64,000 nt of DNA from Sphingobacterium hotanense (GCF_008274825.1 NZ_CP030848.1:4339618-4403617), one strand, 5' to 3'; numbered from the stretch's first letter, positions 26,601-35,841 are shown. The notes: generated by a model from the sequence alone, not told the origin. Numbers and translations are program-made.

Positions 26601-27626
26601 ATGAATTTCCGCACCCTGATACTGATTATAAGTTTAATATTCTCGCTATTGTTAGCAGGGATGAATTATTATTATGAACGTCATTTACCAACGTTCGCCT
26701 TTATCGCTATCATCAGTTTTGTTCTTTCCTTTTCTCTCCTAAACTATGTATTCCAGAAATTTGTATATGAGCGGATCAAAGCTGTATATAAATTAATACA
26801 TAACCTAAAACTTGGGAAAGAGCTGAAAGATGCGCTCGGCGATCATAAATCTGACGACCCAATTGGGGACGCGGAGAAGGAAGTTCGCGATTGGGCGAAA
26901 CAAAAAACTTTCGAGATCAATCAGCTTAAAGCACAAGAAAAGTTCAGGAAGGAATTTTTATCGAATATCTCCCATGAATTTAAGACTCCCCTATTTGCTA
27001 TTCAAGGCTATATTGAGACTCTTCAAGACGGTATGATCGATGACAATCCAGAGATGGCGGTGTCTTTTCTAAACAAAGCGGCTCGGAACTTAGATCGGTT
27101 GAGCTATTTGATTCACGATCTGGATGAAATTGCAAAACTGGAGTCTGGACAAGTGATCGTAAGCAAAGAAAAGTTCGACATTCAGACTTTGGTTCGCGAA
27201 ACAATTGATTACTTGGAGGATAAAGCGCTGGAGAACAATATCGCCTTAAAGTTCCAGCCGAAGAACAACAATCCGATACTGGTGAAGGCGGATCGAAAAA
27301 AAATTCAGCAAGTTTTAGTAAATTTAATTGATAACTCGATAAAGTATGGCAATAAAGGAGGCGAAACACAAATTAGCACCATCCCTTTAATTGACCAGAT
27401 TCTTATCGAAATAACCGATAACGGTCAAGGCATCGAAGAAAAGAACCTTCCGCGCGTATTTGAGCGGTTTTTCCGTACCGACAAAAGCCGATCACGCGAT
27501 ATCGGGGGTTCTGGTTTAGGACTTGCAATTGTTAAACATATTATAGAAGCCCACCAACAAAACGTCCATGTGCGAAGCACGGAAGGGATCGGAACGACGT
27601 TTTCATTTACCTTAGAGAAAGCCTAA
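26601..27626 (+). CDS. PhoR-like membrane sensor histidine kinase
   Basis: A 341-residue kinase with two N-terminal transmembrane helices (about 4-21, 31-50) and almost no periplasmic domain. It has a HisKA domain with the phospho-acceptor His125 in SNISHEFKTP and an ATP-binding domain with the N box (VLVNLIDNSIKYG), G1 (DNGQGI), F box (FERFFR) and G2 (GSGLGLAIVKHI). Sequence style is that of PhoR, and the next genes are phosphate-transport genes behind a Pho-box-like repeat, which supports a phosphate role. No response regulator gene lies beside it. Confidence 0.88.
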   Translation: MNFRTLILIISLIFSLLLAGMNYYYERHLPTFAFIAIISFVLSFSLLNYVFQKFVYERIKAVYKLIHNLKLGKELKDALGDHKSDDPIGDAEKEVRDWAKQKTFEINQLKAQEKFRKEFLSNISHEFKTPLFAIQGYIETLQDGMIDDNPEMAVSFLNKAARNLDRLSYLIHDLDEIAKLESGQVIVSKEKFDIQTLVRETIDYLEDKALENNIALKFQPKNNNPILVKADRKKIQQVLVNLIDNSIKYGNKGGETQISTIPLIDQILIEITDNGQGIEEKNLPRVFERFFRTDKSRSRDIGGSGLGLAIVKHIIEAHQQNVHVRSTEGIGTTFSFTLEKA

Positions 27627-27646
27627 GAAAGAGCTGCTGCAGAAAA

Positions 27647-27668
27647 CTTAACATTAACTTAACATTAA
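27647..27668 (+). promoter_or_regulatory. Exact 11-bp direct repeat, Pho-box-like
   Basis: CTTAACATTAA occurs twice back to back (27647-27657, 27658-27668), so TTAACA recurs with a 5-bp spacer. This is the arrangement of PhoP boxes in Bacillus, and the 11-bp period is that of PhoB boxes in general. It ends 5 bp before a TATTTTTG -7 element, exactly where the upstream promoter element would be, as expected of an activator that replaces it. Confidence 0.65.
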
Positions 27669-27673
27669 GTCCA

Positions 27674-27681
27674 TATTTTTG
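27674..27681 (+). promoter_or_regulatory. Promoter -7 element of the phoU-like/pit operon
   Basis: TATTTTTG matches TAnnTTTG. The start would be near 27686, about 17 bp before the ATG at 27703. There is no TTTG element upstream; that place is taken by the direct repeat. Confidence 0.6.
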
Positions 27682-27702
27682 CGCTACTAAAATTAAAAGT
27701 AT

Positions 27703-28350
27703 ATGTCTTTGAACAGCATTTTTCAGTATTTTGTCCCTAAGGACAAAAAATTCTTTCCTTTATTTGAGCAAGCTGGCTCAAATTTAATAGAGATGGCCAA
27801 GCTCTTGAAGGAAAGTGTTCATACATCTGATTTACAATTGAGAAAGAACAATTCAAAATTGTTGGAAGATTTGGAACATAAAGGCGACAACCTAACTCAC
27901 CAAATACACCTAGAACTAGGGAAAAATTTCATCACTCCTTTTGATAGAGAGGATATTCACGCATTAGCCAGCTCATTAGACGATGTTGCTGATTTCATCC
28001 ACGGTGCTTCAAACCGTATGGAACTGTACAAAGTCATTGAAACTAGCGAACCTATGAAGGAGATCTCTAGTTTAATTCTAGAAGCTACGGAACATGTTGC
28101 TAAAGCATTGTACGAGCTTAAAGATCTTAAAAACATTCGTAATATTACGGACTCCTGTGTACGGATTAATAGTGTAGAAAACAAAGCTGATTATATTTTC
28201 GATAAAGCGGTTGCAGAATTATTCGAGTTTGAAAAGGATGCGATCAACCTTATTAAATACAAAGAGGTTTTATCTGCCATGGAAGATGCAACGGACAAAT
28301 GTGAGGATGTTGCGAACGTATTGGAAAGTATATTAGTTAAGAACGCATAA
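27703..28350 (+). CDS. PhoU-like (DUF47) Pit accessory protein
   Basis: A 215-residue all-helical protein of the DUF47/PhoU-like family, whose genes commonly precede Pit phosphate transporters and are thought to regulate them. Helix-rich segments carry conserved acidic residues that bind metal in PhoU relatives (EDIHALASSLDDVADFIHGA, and AMEDATDKCEDVANVLE). The 30-bp gap to the pit gene shows they form an operon. It lacks a signal peptide and should be cytoplasmic. Confidence 0.93.
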   Translation: MSLNSIFQYFVPKDKKFFPLFEQAGSNLIEMAKLLKESVHTSDLQLRKNNSKLLEDLEHKGDNLTHQIHLELGKNFITPFDREDIHALASSLDDVADFIHGASNRMELYKVIETSEPMKEISSLILEATEHVAKALYELKDLKNIRNITDSCVRINSVENKADYIFDKAVAELFEFEKDAINLIKYKEVLSAMEDATDKCEDVANVLESILVKNA

Positions 28351-28380
28351 TCGCGATTCTTCCAACACATATTATAACAT

Positions 28381-29397
28381 ATGGATTCAATTTCAACATT
28401 ATTGATTGTTGTTGTTGTTTTGGCAATTGCCTTTGATTATATCAATGGATTCCACGATGCCGCCAACTCAATTGCAACAATCGTATCTACGAAAGTATTA
28501 ACGCCATTTATGGCCGTTTTATGGGCAGCCTTGTTCAACTTCGTAGCATATTTCGTTTTCACTGACCATAAAGTCGCCAACACGATTGCAAAAACGGTCA
28601 TTGAAGAATACATAACCCTCGAGGTCATCTTTGCGGGGTTAGTCGCCGCAATTTCTTGGAATTTATTTACCTGGTATTATGGTATCCCTTCTAGTTCAAG
28701 TCACACATTAATTGGTGGTTTCGCAGGTTCCGGTATGGCATACGCTTTATTTATGGGTACAAATCCGATTGATGCAATTAACATCAATGCGACATTAAAG
28801 ATTTTATCTTTTATCGTTCTTGCGCCGATCATTGGTATGACCATCGCGATTATCATCACGTTGATTATTATCAACATCTGTAAGAAGTCACGTCCAAGCA
28901 TTGCTGAAAAATGGTTCAAGATCTTACAGTTGATATCTTCTGCAGGATTAAGTTTCGCACATGGTGGTAATGACGCGCAAAAGGTAATGGGTATTATCGC
29001 GACTGCGTTGATCGCAGAGAATGTAATCCCGAACTTTGAGGCGATGCCTGAATGGGTTCCACTAGCATGTTACGTAGCGATTGCAGCAGGTACGATGAGC
29101 GGCGGTTGGAAAATCGTTAAGACCATGGGTACTAAAATTACGAAAGTGACGCCTTTAGAGGGTGTAAGTGCGGAGACTGCAGGTGCGATTACTTTGGGTA
29201 TCACCGAACATTTTGGTATTCCAGCATCGACAACACACACAATTACAGGATCGATTATCGGGGTGGGTGTAGTGAAGCGTGTATCGGCTGTTCGTTGGGG
29301 AGTAACCATCAGTTTACTATGGGCTTGGATTTTGACGATACCTGTCAGCGCGGTGCTTGGTGGCCTGACATTAGCTGTTATCCATTATATTCTGTAG
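28381..29397 (+). CDS. Inorganic phosphate transporter, Pit family
   Basis: A 338-residue inner-membrane low-affinity phosphate transporter with about ten transmembrane segments. Both halves carry the family repeat: GFHDAANSIATIVSTKVLTP at residues 21-40 and GIPASTTHTITGSIIGVG in the C-terminal part, plus SFAHGGNDAQKVMGI in the middle. It is driven by the proton gradient. The 11-bp repeats upstream of the operon suggest expression under phosphate control. Confidence 0.95.
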   Translation: MDSISTLLIVVVVLAIAFDYINGFHDAANSIATIVSTKVLTPFMAVLWAALFNFVAYFVFTDHKVANTIAKTVIEEYITLEVIFAGLVAAISWNLFTWYYGIPSSSSHTLIGGFAGSGMAYALFMGTNPIDAININATLKILSFIVLAPIIGMTIAIIITLIIINICKKSRPSIAEKWFKILQLISSAGLSFAHGGNDAQKVMGIIATALIAENVIPNFEAMPEWVPLACYVAIAAGTMSGGWKIVKTMGTKITKVTPLEGVSAETAGAITLGITEHFGIPASTTHTITGSIIGVGVVKRVSAVRWGVTISLLWAWILTIPVSAVLGGLTLAVIHYIL

Positions 29398-29627
29398 CAA
29401 ATTACCTACAGCACCACCCGTTTTATTGTTAAATAATAAAGATTTAACAAAAAATTTGCGTGCTATATAGTTTATAAGTATTTTTACGCGTCAAAACTGA
29501 GGTTTTAAGTGTATAAAATCAGGGTTTTACCAGTTAACATTTTTTGGCATCGTTATTGTTAAGTTTTGTTAAATTGATTTTACAACTAGAAACAATTAAA
29601 AATTTTAATAACCTTAAAAAAAAGAGT

Positions 29628-31010
29628 ATGAACTATTCTACAATTAAAAAAACAGCTGTTGCAGCTTCTTTAGTAGCCGCTTTAGGTTTCGCAGAGACTG
29701 CACAAGCACAAACCCCAACTGTATTTGGTGGTAGATCACAATACAGAACTTGGTCAATCGGTGTTCAAGGTGGTATCACTACTCCTAACACAATCTTAGG
29801 TGGACAAAACGGTTTCGGTCAAAAAGTTGGTTACTTCCAAAATAAAGTTGGTGAGTACTACGGTTTAACTATCCGTAAACAATTCTCTCACTTATTCGGA
29901 TTAGAATTAGAAGGTAACCGTGGTCGTATCAAAACTTACAACCATGAATTAGCTGCTAACGGTGGTGTTGAAAATTCATTAGGAGCTAAGTCAGCTGAAA
30001 CTTCAGTAAACTGGGCTGCTAGCTTAAATGGTGTATTCCAATTAGGTACTATCGACTTCATGAGAAGAGAAAACGCTGTTAACTTCTACGCTAAAGTTGG
30101 TTTAGGTGTTATGGCTCACAACCCGGTTCAATTCGCTAACAACGACTTCACAGGTAACGAAGTTTACAACAACAAAGGAAATTGGGGTGAAGAAGTTTTC
30201 GGAGATCGCGAGGCTACAGGTGACCGTGACAACCGCTTAACAGGATTTATTCCAGTTGGTGTAGGTGTTAAATTTAAATTATCTGAAGTTGTTGCCTTGA
30301 ACTTAGGTTACACAATGAACTTCACTGACGATAACTTATTATACGGTCCAGTTCGTTACGACGGAAAACAAAAATTCTCTAACGTATACGGTGGTTTAGA
30401 GTTCACTCTAGGTTCACGTGATAAAGAAAGCTTAACTTTCACAAACCCAGTTGCTACTTTATATGATGAGTTAAAAGATCCTTCATTACGTAACGAAGTT
30501 GAAGCATTGAAACAACGCGTATCTACTTTAGAAGGTACTGTTGATCAATTAAGCAAAGACTCTGATGGTGACGGTGTATCTGATAAATTTGACAAATGTC
30601 CAGGAACTCCTGCAGGTACTGTAGTTGACGGTTCAGGATGTCCAATCAAATTCCCAGAAGCACAACAATTAACTGAGACTGGTTCAGGTTACTACGCTCC
30701 AATTCAATTCGAATTTGATAGCTCAGTATTGAAAACTGAATCTTACTCAACTTTAGATAAATTAGCTAAAGAATTGCGTGACAACAACGCATCTGTAACT
30801 TTAGACGGTTATGCGTCTGCAGAAGGTACTGAAGCTTACAACTTAAATTTATCTAAAGACCGTGCTAATGCAGTAAAACAATACTTAGTTAACGCTGGAG
30901 TATCTGCATCAAGCATCACAGCTAACGGTAATGGCGAGTCTAACCCAGTAGCATCAAATGATACTGAAGAAGGTCGTGTTCAAAACCGTCGTGTTGAGAT
31001 CAAAAAATAA
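29628..31010 (+). CDS. OmpA-family outer-membrane protein
   Basis: A 460-residue outer-membrane protein. The ATG at 29628 gives a signal peptide ending AETAQAQ; the in-frame start 84 bp upstream is rejected because the signal must be N-terminal. The N-terminal half is an 8-stranded-type barrel (about 25-285), followed by a coiled linker, a calcium-binding type-3 repeat (DSDGDGVSDKFDKCPGTPAG) and the OmpA peptidoglycan-binding domain (about 345-460, ending GRVQNRRVEIKK). Codon use is strongly restricted (TTA, GGT, GTT), which points to very high expression. A strong terminator follows. Confidence 0.92.
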   Translation: MNYSTIKKTAVAASLVAALGFAETAQAQTPTVFGGRSQYRTWSIGVQGGITTPNTILGGQNGFGQKVGYFQNKVGEYYGLTIRKQFSHLFGLELEGNRGRIKTYNHELAANGGVENSLGAKSAETSVNWAASLNGVFQLGTIDFMRRENAVNFYAKVGLGVMAHNPVQFANNDFTGNEVYNNKGNWGEEVFGDREATGDRDNRLTGFIPVGVGVKFKLSEVVALNLGYTMNFTDDNLLYGPVRYDGKQKFSNVYGGLEFTLGSRDKESLTFTNPVATLYDELKDPSLRNEVEALKQRVSTLEGTVDQLSKDSDGDGVSDKFDKCPGTPAGTVVDGSGCPIKFPEAQQLTETGSGYYAPIQFEFDSSVLKTESYSTLDKLAKELRDNNASVTLDGYASAEGTEAYNLNLSKDRANAVKQYLVNAGVSASSITANGNGESNPVASNDTEEGRVQNRRVEIKK

Positions 31011-31038
31011 TTGTTAATAACAGTTATTAGACGATAAA

Positions 31039-31074
31039 GAAAGCCGATCCTTTTGGATCGGCTTTTCTATTTTA
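31039..31074 (+). terminator. Terminator of the OmpA-family gene
   Basis: AAAGCCGATCC and GGATCGGCTTT form an 11-bp stem around TTTT, followed by a T-rich tail. Confidence 0.92.
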
Positions 31075-31228
31075 CACACATTTAACAATTATAAGATTAC
31101 CTTTGCTAGCTAATTAGGTCCAATGTGTGTGGATATGTTGAAAATAATTTAAACCATTGATGTTAAAAAACATTATTTTCATCATAGATTAGTGGTAATT
31201 GGTTGAATAATATAAAGAGAGGAGTATA

Positions 31229-32635
31229 ATGGAAGAAGATTTTGAATTTGGATCACCAGAAGAACAAAAGATCTCTGTTGATCGTTATGAAGAAATGCTG
31301 CGGAATGAGGACCAATATTTTTTCGACGCAAAAGCATTTGAAAGCATCATCGACTATTATATCACTAAAAATGATCCAATAAAAGCCCTACAGGTAGTAG
31401 AATTTGCCGCTGCACAACATCCATTCGAAACGATGTTCTTATTGAAAAAGGCGCAACTTCTTGCCAGTACGATGCAGTTCGAACCGGCATTGGAAGCACT
31501 ATCAAAGGCAGAATTGTTGGAACCATCAGAATCAGACATCTATTTAATTAGAGGCACGATTCTGTCATCTTTACAAGATCATAGTCTTGCTGAAGAGAAT
31601 TTTTTTAAAGCGCTAGAATTAAGCGATAGTCCTGATGAGATCTATTATCAAATTGCTGGTTTATACCAAATGCAAGGGTCTTACCAAAAGGCTATTGATT
31701 ACCTTCAAAAATGTCTAGCATTAAATCATGAAAACCAAGATGCATTATACGAAATCGCATTTTGTTATGATGTCTTAGAGAAACAGGAAGAGAGCGTTGC
31801 GTTTTACAACAAGTACATCGACTCAGATCCCTATTCATTTACAGCGTGGTATAACTTGGGAAATGCTTACCACAAGTTAGAGCAATTCGATGCAGCTATC
31901 GATGCATACGATTATTCTATTTTGATTAAGGATAATTTCTCATCAGCCTATTTTAATAAAGGGAATGCCCTAGTAAATTTGGATCGATATCATGAAGCAA
32001 TCGATGTGTACAAGCAAACTTTTGAGTATGAACCTCCTACCGCAGACACTTATTGTGCAATCGGAGAATGCTACGAAAAGCTTGAACGTATGGATGAAGC
32101 ACGCCAATATTACAAAAAGGCCGTAAAGCTAGATGCGAATCAAAGCGATGCATGGTTTGGAATTGGAGTTACTTTAGATTTTGAAGAGCGATACTTTGAA
32201 TCTTTGCATTTCTATAAGAAAGCTTTAGAAATCGATGATGAGAATCCTGATTATTGGTTTGCGATCGCAGATGCGCGCTATAAATTAAAGCAGTTTGATG
32301 AATCGATAGAGGCTTATTCTAAAGTTGTGGAGTTGAATAGCACTGACATCGAGGCTTGGTTGGATTACTCGTCGCTTTTGTATGAGCAGTCAAAGCTAAA
32401 TGAAGCCATCGAGGTCATTTCCGAAGCTATTAAATGCAACCCCGATGAAGCATTATTGTATTATCGACTTGTTGCCTATCTATTTGCGGCGGGACAATAC
32501 AACGAAGCTTTAAATTTTCTAGAGCTAGCCTTAGACAGCAATCCGGATAAACATCATATCTTGTTCGAGTATCTTCCGCAGCTGCAAGGAAATAAAGTAA
32601 TCTTAGATATCATTAAGAAATTCACTGAAAAATAA
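31229..32635 (+). CDS. Tetratricopeptide-repeat protein
   Basis: A 468-residue soluble protein made almost entirely of TPR units from about residue 45 to the end; repeats such as AWYNLGNAYHKLEQFDAAIDAY, SAYFNKGNALVNLDRYHEAI and AWFGIGVTLDFEERYFESL are clear. It has no signal peptide, so it is a cytoplasmic scaffold. The gene has an unusually good Shine-Dalgarno sequence (AGAGAGGAG, 31215-31223), which few genes of this phylum have. Its stop overlaps the aroE start (TAATG), so the two are translationally coupled. Confidence 0.9.
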   Translation: MEEDFEFGSPEEQKISVDRYEEMLRNEDQYFFDAKAFESIIDYYITKNDPIKALQVVEFAAAQHPFETMFLLKKAQLLASTMQFEPALEALSKAELLEPSESDIYLIRGTILSSLQDHSLAEENFFKALELSDSPDEIYYQIAGLYQMQGSYQKAIDYLQKCLALNHENQDALYEIAFCYDVLEKQEESVAFYNKYIDSDPYSFTAWYNLGNAYHKLEQFDAAIDAYDYSILIKDNFSSAYFNKGNALVNLDRYHEAIDVYKQTFEYEPPTADTYCAIGECYEKLERMDEARQYYKKAVKLDANQSDAWFGIGVTLDFEERYFESLHFYKKALEIDDENPDYWFAIADARYKLKQFDESIEAYSKVVELNSTDIEAWLDYSSLLYEQSKLNEAIEVISEAIKCNPDEALLYYRLVAYLFAAGQYNEALNFLELALDSNPDKHHILFEYLPQLQGNKVILDIIKKFTEK

Positions 32636-33381
32636 TGAAGAAACTAGGATTAATAGGATATCCACTCGGACATTCCTTTTCCAAGAAATATTATTTAGAA
32701 AAATTCAAGAATGAAAATATACAGGGTATAGATTACGATCTATACCCTATTTCTACTATTGAAGAATTCCCTGAATTATATACTACTGACTCCGCGTTTT
32801 ATGGTGTCAATGTTACGATTCCCTATAAACAGGCCGTTATACCTTATTTGGATGAGCTCTCTCCAGAAGCAAAGGCAATCGGAGCTGTAAATTGTATTCA
32901 GATTATTCAAACGCCAGGTGAAGCGCCTTATTTGATCGGTCATAATACAGACGTTATTGGATTCATGAACTCCTTAGCGCCATTGCTGACTGAAGATCAC
33001 AAACATGCTTTAATCCTCGGAAATGGAGGGGCAACAAAGGCTGTATGCTATGCATTGGAGAAACTGGGCATCGCTTATCAAATTGTTAGCCGTTCAAAGT
33101 CGGAAAAGAATATCACATACGAAGACTTAAACACTGATCTGATTCGGGCTCATAAGCTGATTATTAACTGTTCTCCGGTAGGAACTGCTCCGAATATCGA
33201 GCAGTGTCCGGATATTCCCTATGAAGGTATTGGCAATACCCATTTGCTATATGATCTCATTTACAATCCTACCGAAACACTTTTTCTAAAGAAAGGTAGA
33301 GAACGTGGGGCCGCAATAAAAAACGGCTTAGAAATGCTCATTCTACAGGCTGAGGAAAACTGGAAAATCTGGAACCGATGA
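32635..33381 (+). CDS. aroE: Shikimate dehydrogenase
   Basis: A 248-residue enzyme that reduces 3-dehydroshikimate with NADPH in aromatic amino acid synthesis. The N-terminal substrate domain starts GLIGYPLGHSFS; the catalytic Lys is in NVTIPYK and the Asp in HNTDVIGF. The NADP motif is GNGGATKAV, and the C-terminal helix GLEMLILQAEENWKIW closes the fold. It overlaps the TPR gene by 1 bp and gldD by 4 bp. Confidence 0.95.
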   Translation: MKKLGLIGYPLGHSFSKKYYLEKFKNENIQGIDYDLYPISTIEEFPELYTTDSAFYGVNVTIPYKQAVIPYLDELSPEAKAIGAVNCIQIIQTPGEAPYLIGHNTDVIGFMNSLAPLLTEDHKHALILGNGGATKAVCYALEKLGIAYQIVSRSKSEKNITYEDLNTDLIRAHKLIINCSPVGTAPNIEQCPDIPYEGIGNTHLLYDLIYNPTETLFLKKGRERGAAIKNGLEMLILQAEENWKIWNR

Positions 33382-33950
33382 GGTATGTATTTGCCATAAT
33401 CCTTCTTCTCGCTATCGTCGGATGTCAACAGCAAGATTATAGCCCTAAGCCACGAGGCTTTTTCCGGATTGACTTTCCTACTAAGTCTTATCAGGAAGCA
33501 CAAACTGGTTGTCCCTTTATCTTAGAAATACCCTCATACTCCCAAATGCTGGATGACCCAAATGAAGACGCCAAAGAATGTTGGAAAAATCTCTATTTCC
33601 CACAATTCAACGCGACTTTACATCTCAGTTATTTCCCGATAAATAAATCCACAAGCTTTCAACAACTAACGGAGGATGCGCGAACTTTCGCATTTAAACA
33701 TACTACAAAAGCGACTGCAATAGACCAATCGCGTATAAGTATCCCAGAACATGAAGTTTATGGGATTCAATATTTAATAGGTGGAAACACAGCATCTAAC
33801 TATCAATTTTTTGTTTCAGATAGCACAGAGCATTATCTTCGGGGTGCATTATATTTTAACGAAAAACCGCACCTAGACTCCATTCAACCCGTTCTTGAGT
33901 TCATCAAGTCTGATATAAAACATTTAATACATAGCGTAAAATGGAAATAA
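33378..33950 (+). CDS. gldD: Gliding motility lipoprotein GldD
   Basis: A 190-residue lipoprotein with lipobox IVGC (Cys16) and the diagnostic GldD stretch YSPKPRGFFRIDFPTKSY. GldD is found only in Bacteroidota and is required for gliding and type IX secretion in Flavobacterium, but is also kept in many non-gliding relatives. ATGA overlap with aroE indicates coupling. A promoter element for the next gene sits directly after its stop codon. Confidence 0.93.
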   Translation: MRYVFAIILLLAIVGCQQQDYSPKPRGFFRIDFPTKSYQEAQTGCPFILEIPSYSQMLDDPNEDAKECWKNLYFPQFNATLHLSYFPINKSTSFQQLTEDARTFAFKHTTKATAIDQSRISIPEHEVYGIQYLIGGNTASNYQFFVSDSTEHYLRGALYFNEKPHLDSIQPVLEFIKSDIKHLIHSVKWK

Positions 33951-33954
33951 TTTC

Positions 33955-33962
33955 TATTTTTG
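33955..33962 (+). promoter_or_regulatory. Promoter -7 element 3 bp before the MBL gene
   Basis: TATTTTTG matches TAnnTTTG and is followed after only three bases by the ATG at 33966, so the mRNA should begin at or almost at the start codon. Confidence 0.5.
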
Positions 33963-33965
33963 ACC

Positions 33966-34607
33966 ATGTTGCAAATCAAAACCTTTGTATTTAATCCCTA
34001 CCAGGAGAACACATACCTCATCATTGATGAAAACAAGAATTGTATTATCGTTGATCCAGGTATGCATAATTATATTGAAGAGAAGCAGTTTTCGGATTAT
34101 ATAGCAGAACACAATTTAAAACCTATTTATTTAATCAATACCCATGGCCATATTGACCATGTTTTAGGAAACAAATATGTTGCTGACACTTATGGATTAA
34201 CCCCTCAATTTCATGAAGGGGAGCTGCCTCTGGTTATACAGGTTCAAAATTATGCTCCACAGATGGGCATTCGTTATGAGCCATCTCCTATTCCGGCGAC
34301 CTTTCTTACAGAGAATGATACGATTACAATTGGTGACGAGACTATACGCCTAATATTAGCTCCAGGACATTCCCCTGCACATCTTTGCTTGTACAGCGAG
34401 AGCAACAACTTCCTAATCGGAGGCGATGTATTGTTTAAAGGAAGTATCGGCCGTACGGACTTACCAGGTGGAAATCACCAACAGCTTCTAAACAGTATCG
34501 CTACGAATATCTATACCCTACCAGAAGACACCGTAGTTTATCCTGGCCACGGTCCGACGACGACTATTAAGGAAGAGAAGCAAAGTAATCCATTTATTAG
34601 AGGATAA
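33966..34607 (+). CDS. Metallo-beta-lactamase-fold hydrolase (glyoxalase-II-like)
   Basis: A 213-residue single-domain MBL hydrolase. The ATG at 33966 is preferred to the TTG at 33960, which is part of the promoter element. Zinc ligands are seen in THGHIDH (His60, His62, Asp64, His65), GHSPAHLCLY, GGDVLF and the final PGHGP. The small size and motif order match glyoxalase-II-like or persulfide-dioxygenase-like hydrolases; the substrate is not determined by the sequence. It begins 15 bp after gldD and is followed 4 bp later by the permease gene. Confidence 0.9.
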   Translation: MLQIKTFVFNPYQENTYLIIDENKNCIIVDPGMHNYIEEKQFSDYIAEHNLKPIYLINTHGHIDHVLGNKYVADTYGLTPQFHEGELPLVIQVQNYAPQMGIRYEPSPIPATFLTENDTITIGDETIRLILAPGHSPAHLCLYSESNNFLIGGDVLFKGSIGRTDLPGGNHQQLLNSIATNIYTLPEDTVVYPGHGPTTTIKEEKQSNPFIRG

Positions 34608-34611
34608 ATTC

Positions 34612-35841
34612 ATGAGATTAGCACTATTCTTCGCCAAACGTTATCTGTTTTCTAAAAAATCCGTTAATGCGATTAACATTATCTCGTCGATTAGTGTTAT
34701 CGGAGTTTTAGTGAGTACAGCGGCGTTGGTTATCGTGCTATCCTTCTACAATGGATTAGAAAAGTTTATCCTCTCACAATATAGTATCTTTTCTCCTGAG
34801 CTGCGTATCGAACCGGCAAAGGGCAAAGTATTCTCAACGAAAAGCGAGGCGTTCAAAACCCTACGAACTAACCCGAAAATCAATTCCTATACCGAAGTAC
34901 TGGAAGACAAAATTCTCGCAGAATATAATCACCAGCAGTTTATCGGTCGTATCAAAGGCATTGAGCCTGAAAGCATCCACAGCCATGCCTCCCAAGACAT
35001 GCTCTTTGCAGGAAAACTCGATGTTAGAATTGATAGCGCCGATTACGCTATTTTAGGAGCGCAGGTGCAAGCCAATCTGCAAGTGCCACTTCAAGGATAT
35101 GACAACCTATTAAGCCTCCATATACCTGATAAGCATGCCTCCGCGAGCAGTATTAATCCATTGGATGATATCCGCACTAGAAATATCCCCTCCAGTGCCA
35201 TATTGAAGTTCCAACCAGGTTTCGATGATCTTATTTTAGTGCCCATTGACTTTGCAAAGGATCTCTTGAACGAATACGAACATATTTCTGCCATAGAACT
35301 CTATGGTGCGAACGATAATTCAACAGCCTTACAAAAGGAAATCCAGGAATTAGTGGGTTCAGACTATATTGTAAAAAATCGTGAGCAGCAAAATCCAACG
35401 CTCTATAAAACTGTTCGTTCTGAAAAATGGATCGTCTTTTTTATCGTGACGATTATAGGGATAATCGCTATTTTCAATATCATTGGGTCACTAACGATGT
35501 TGGTTATCGATAAGAAGCAGGATATGGTGGTATTGAACAGCCTAGGAGCCAACAAAAGTCTTATACAGAATATCTTCTTTTATCAGGGTGTATTGATTGC
35601 TCTTATCGGGAGTATAGTGGGCGGTGCATTAGGTTTGGGATTCTGCGTATTGCAGGAAAAGTACGGCTTTGTACAAACGAACGAAGGATCCTTATTCGAT
35701 GCCTACCCCGTAGATATACGCTATTCTGACATCTTGATCATCTTCCTAACGGTCCTATTAGTTTCCATCATAGTTTCCTATGTGGCATCAAAATTAAGTA
35801 TCAAAGGATTTAAGAAAGTTGAGGAATTAGACTCAAATTAG
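34612..35841 (+). CDS. LolC/LolE-like ABC transporter permease (FtsX family)
   Basis: A 409-residue permease with four transmembrane helices (about 20-45, 270-295, 320-345, 370-395) and a large periplasmic domain between the first and second. The N-terminus FFAKRYLFSKKSVNAINIIS and helix regions match LolC/LolE and related FtsX-like permeases, which in Proteobacteria release lipoproteins from the inner membrane. The ATPase gene is not adjacent. The last 4 bp overlap the convergent regulatory-like gene. Confidence 0.88.
   Translation: MRLALFFAKRYLFSKKSVNAINIISSISVIGVLVSTAALVIVLSFYNGLEKFILSQYSIFSPELRIEPAKGKVFSTKSEAFKTLRTNPKINSYTEVLEDKILAEYNHQQFIGRIKGIEPESIHSHASQDMLFAGKLDVRIDSADYAILGAQVQANLQVPLQGYDNLLSLHIPDKHASASSINPLDDIRTRNIPSSAILKFQPGFDDLILVPIDFAKDLLNEYEHISAIELYGANDNSTALQKEIQELVGSDYIVKNREQQNPTLYKTVRSEKWIVFFIVTIIGIIAIFNIIGSLTMLVIDKKQDMVVLNSLGANKSLIQNIFFYQGVLIALIGSIVGGALGLGFCVLQEKYGFVQTNEGSLFDAYPVDIRYSDILIIFLTVLLVSIIVSYVASKLSIKGFKKVEELDSN

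Noticed and set aside
31081..31228. A DnaA-box-like sequence (ATATCCACA on the minus strand) hinting at a replication origin.
   Set aside because: Only one near-match is present with no cluster, and no dnaA or dnaN nearby.
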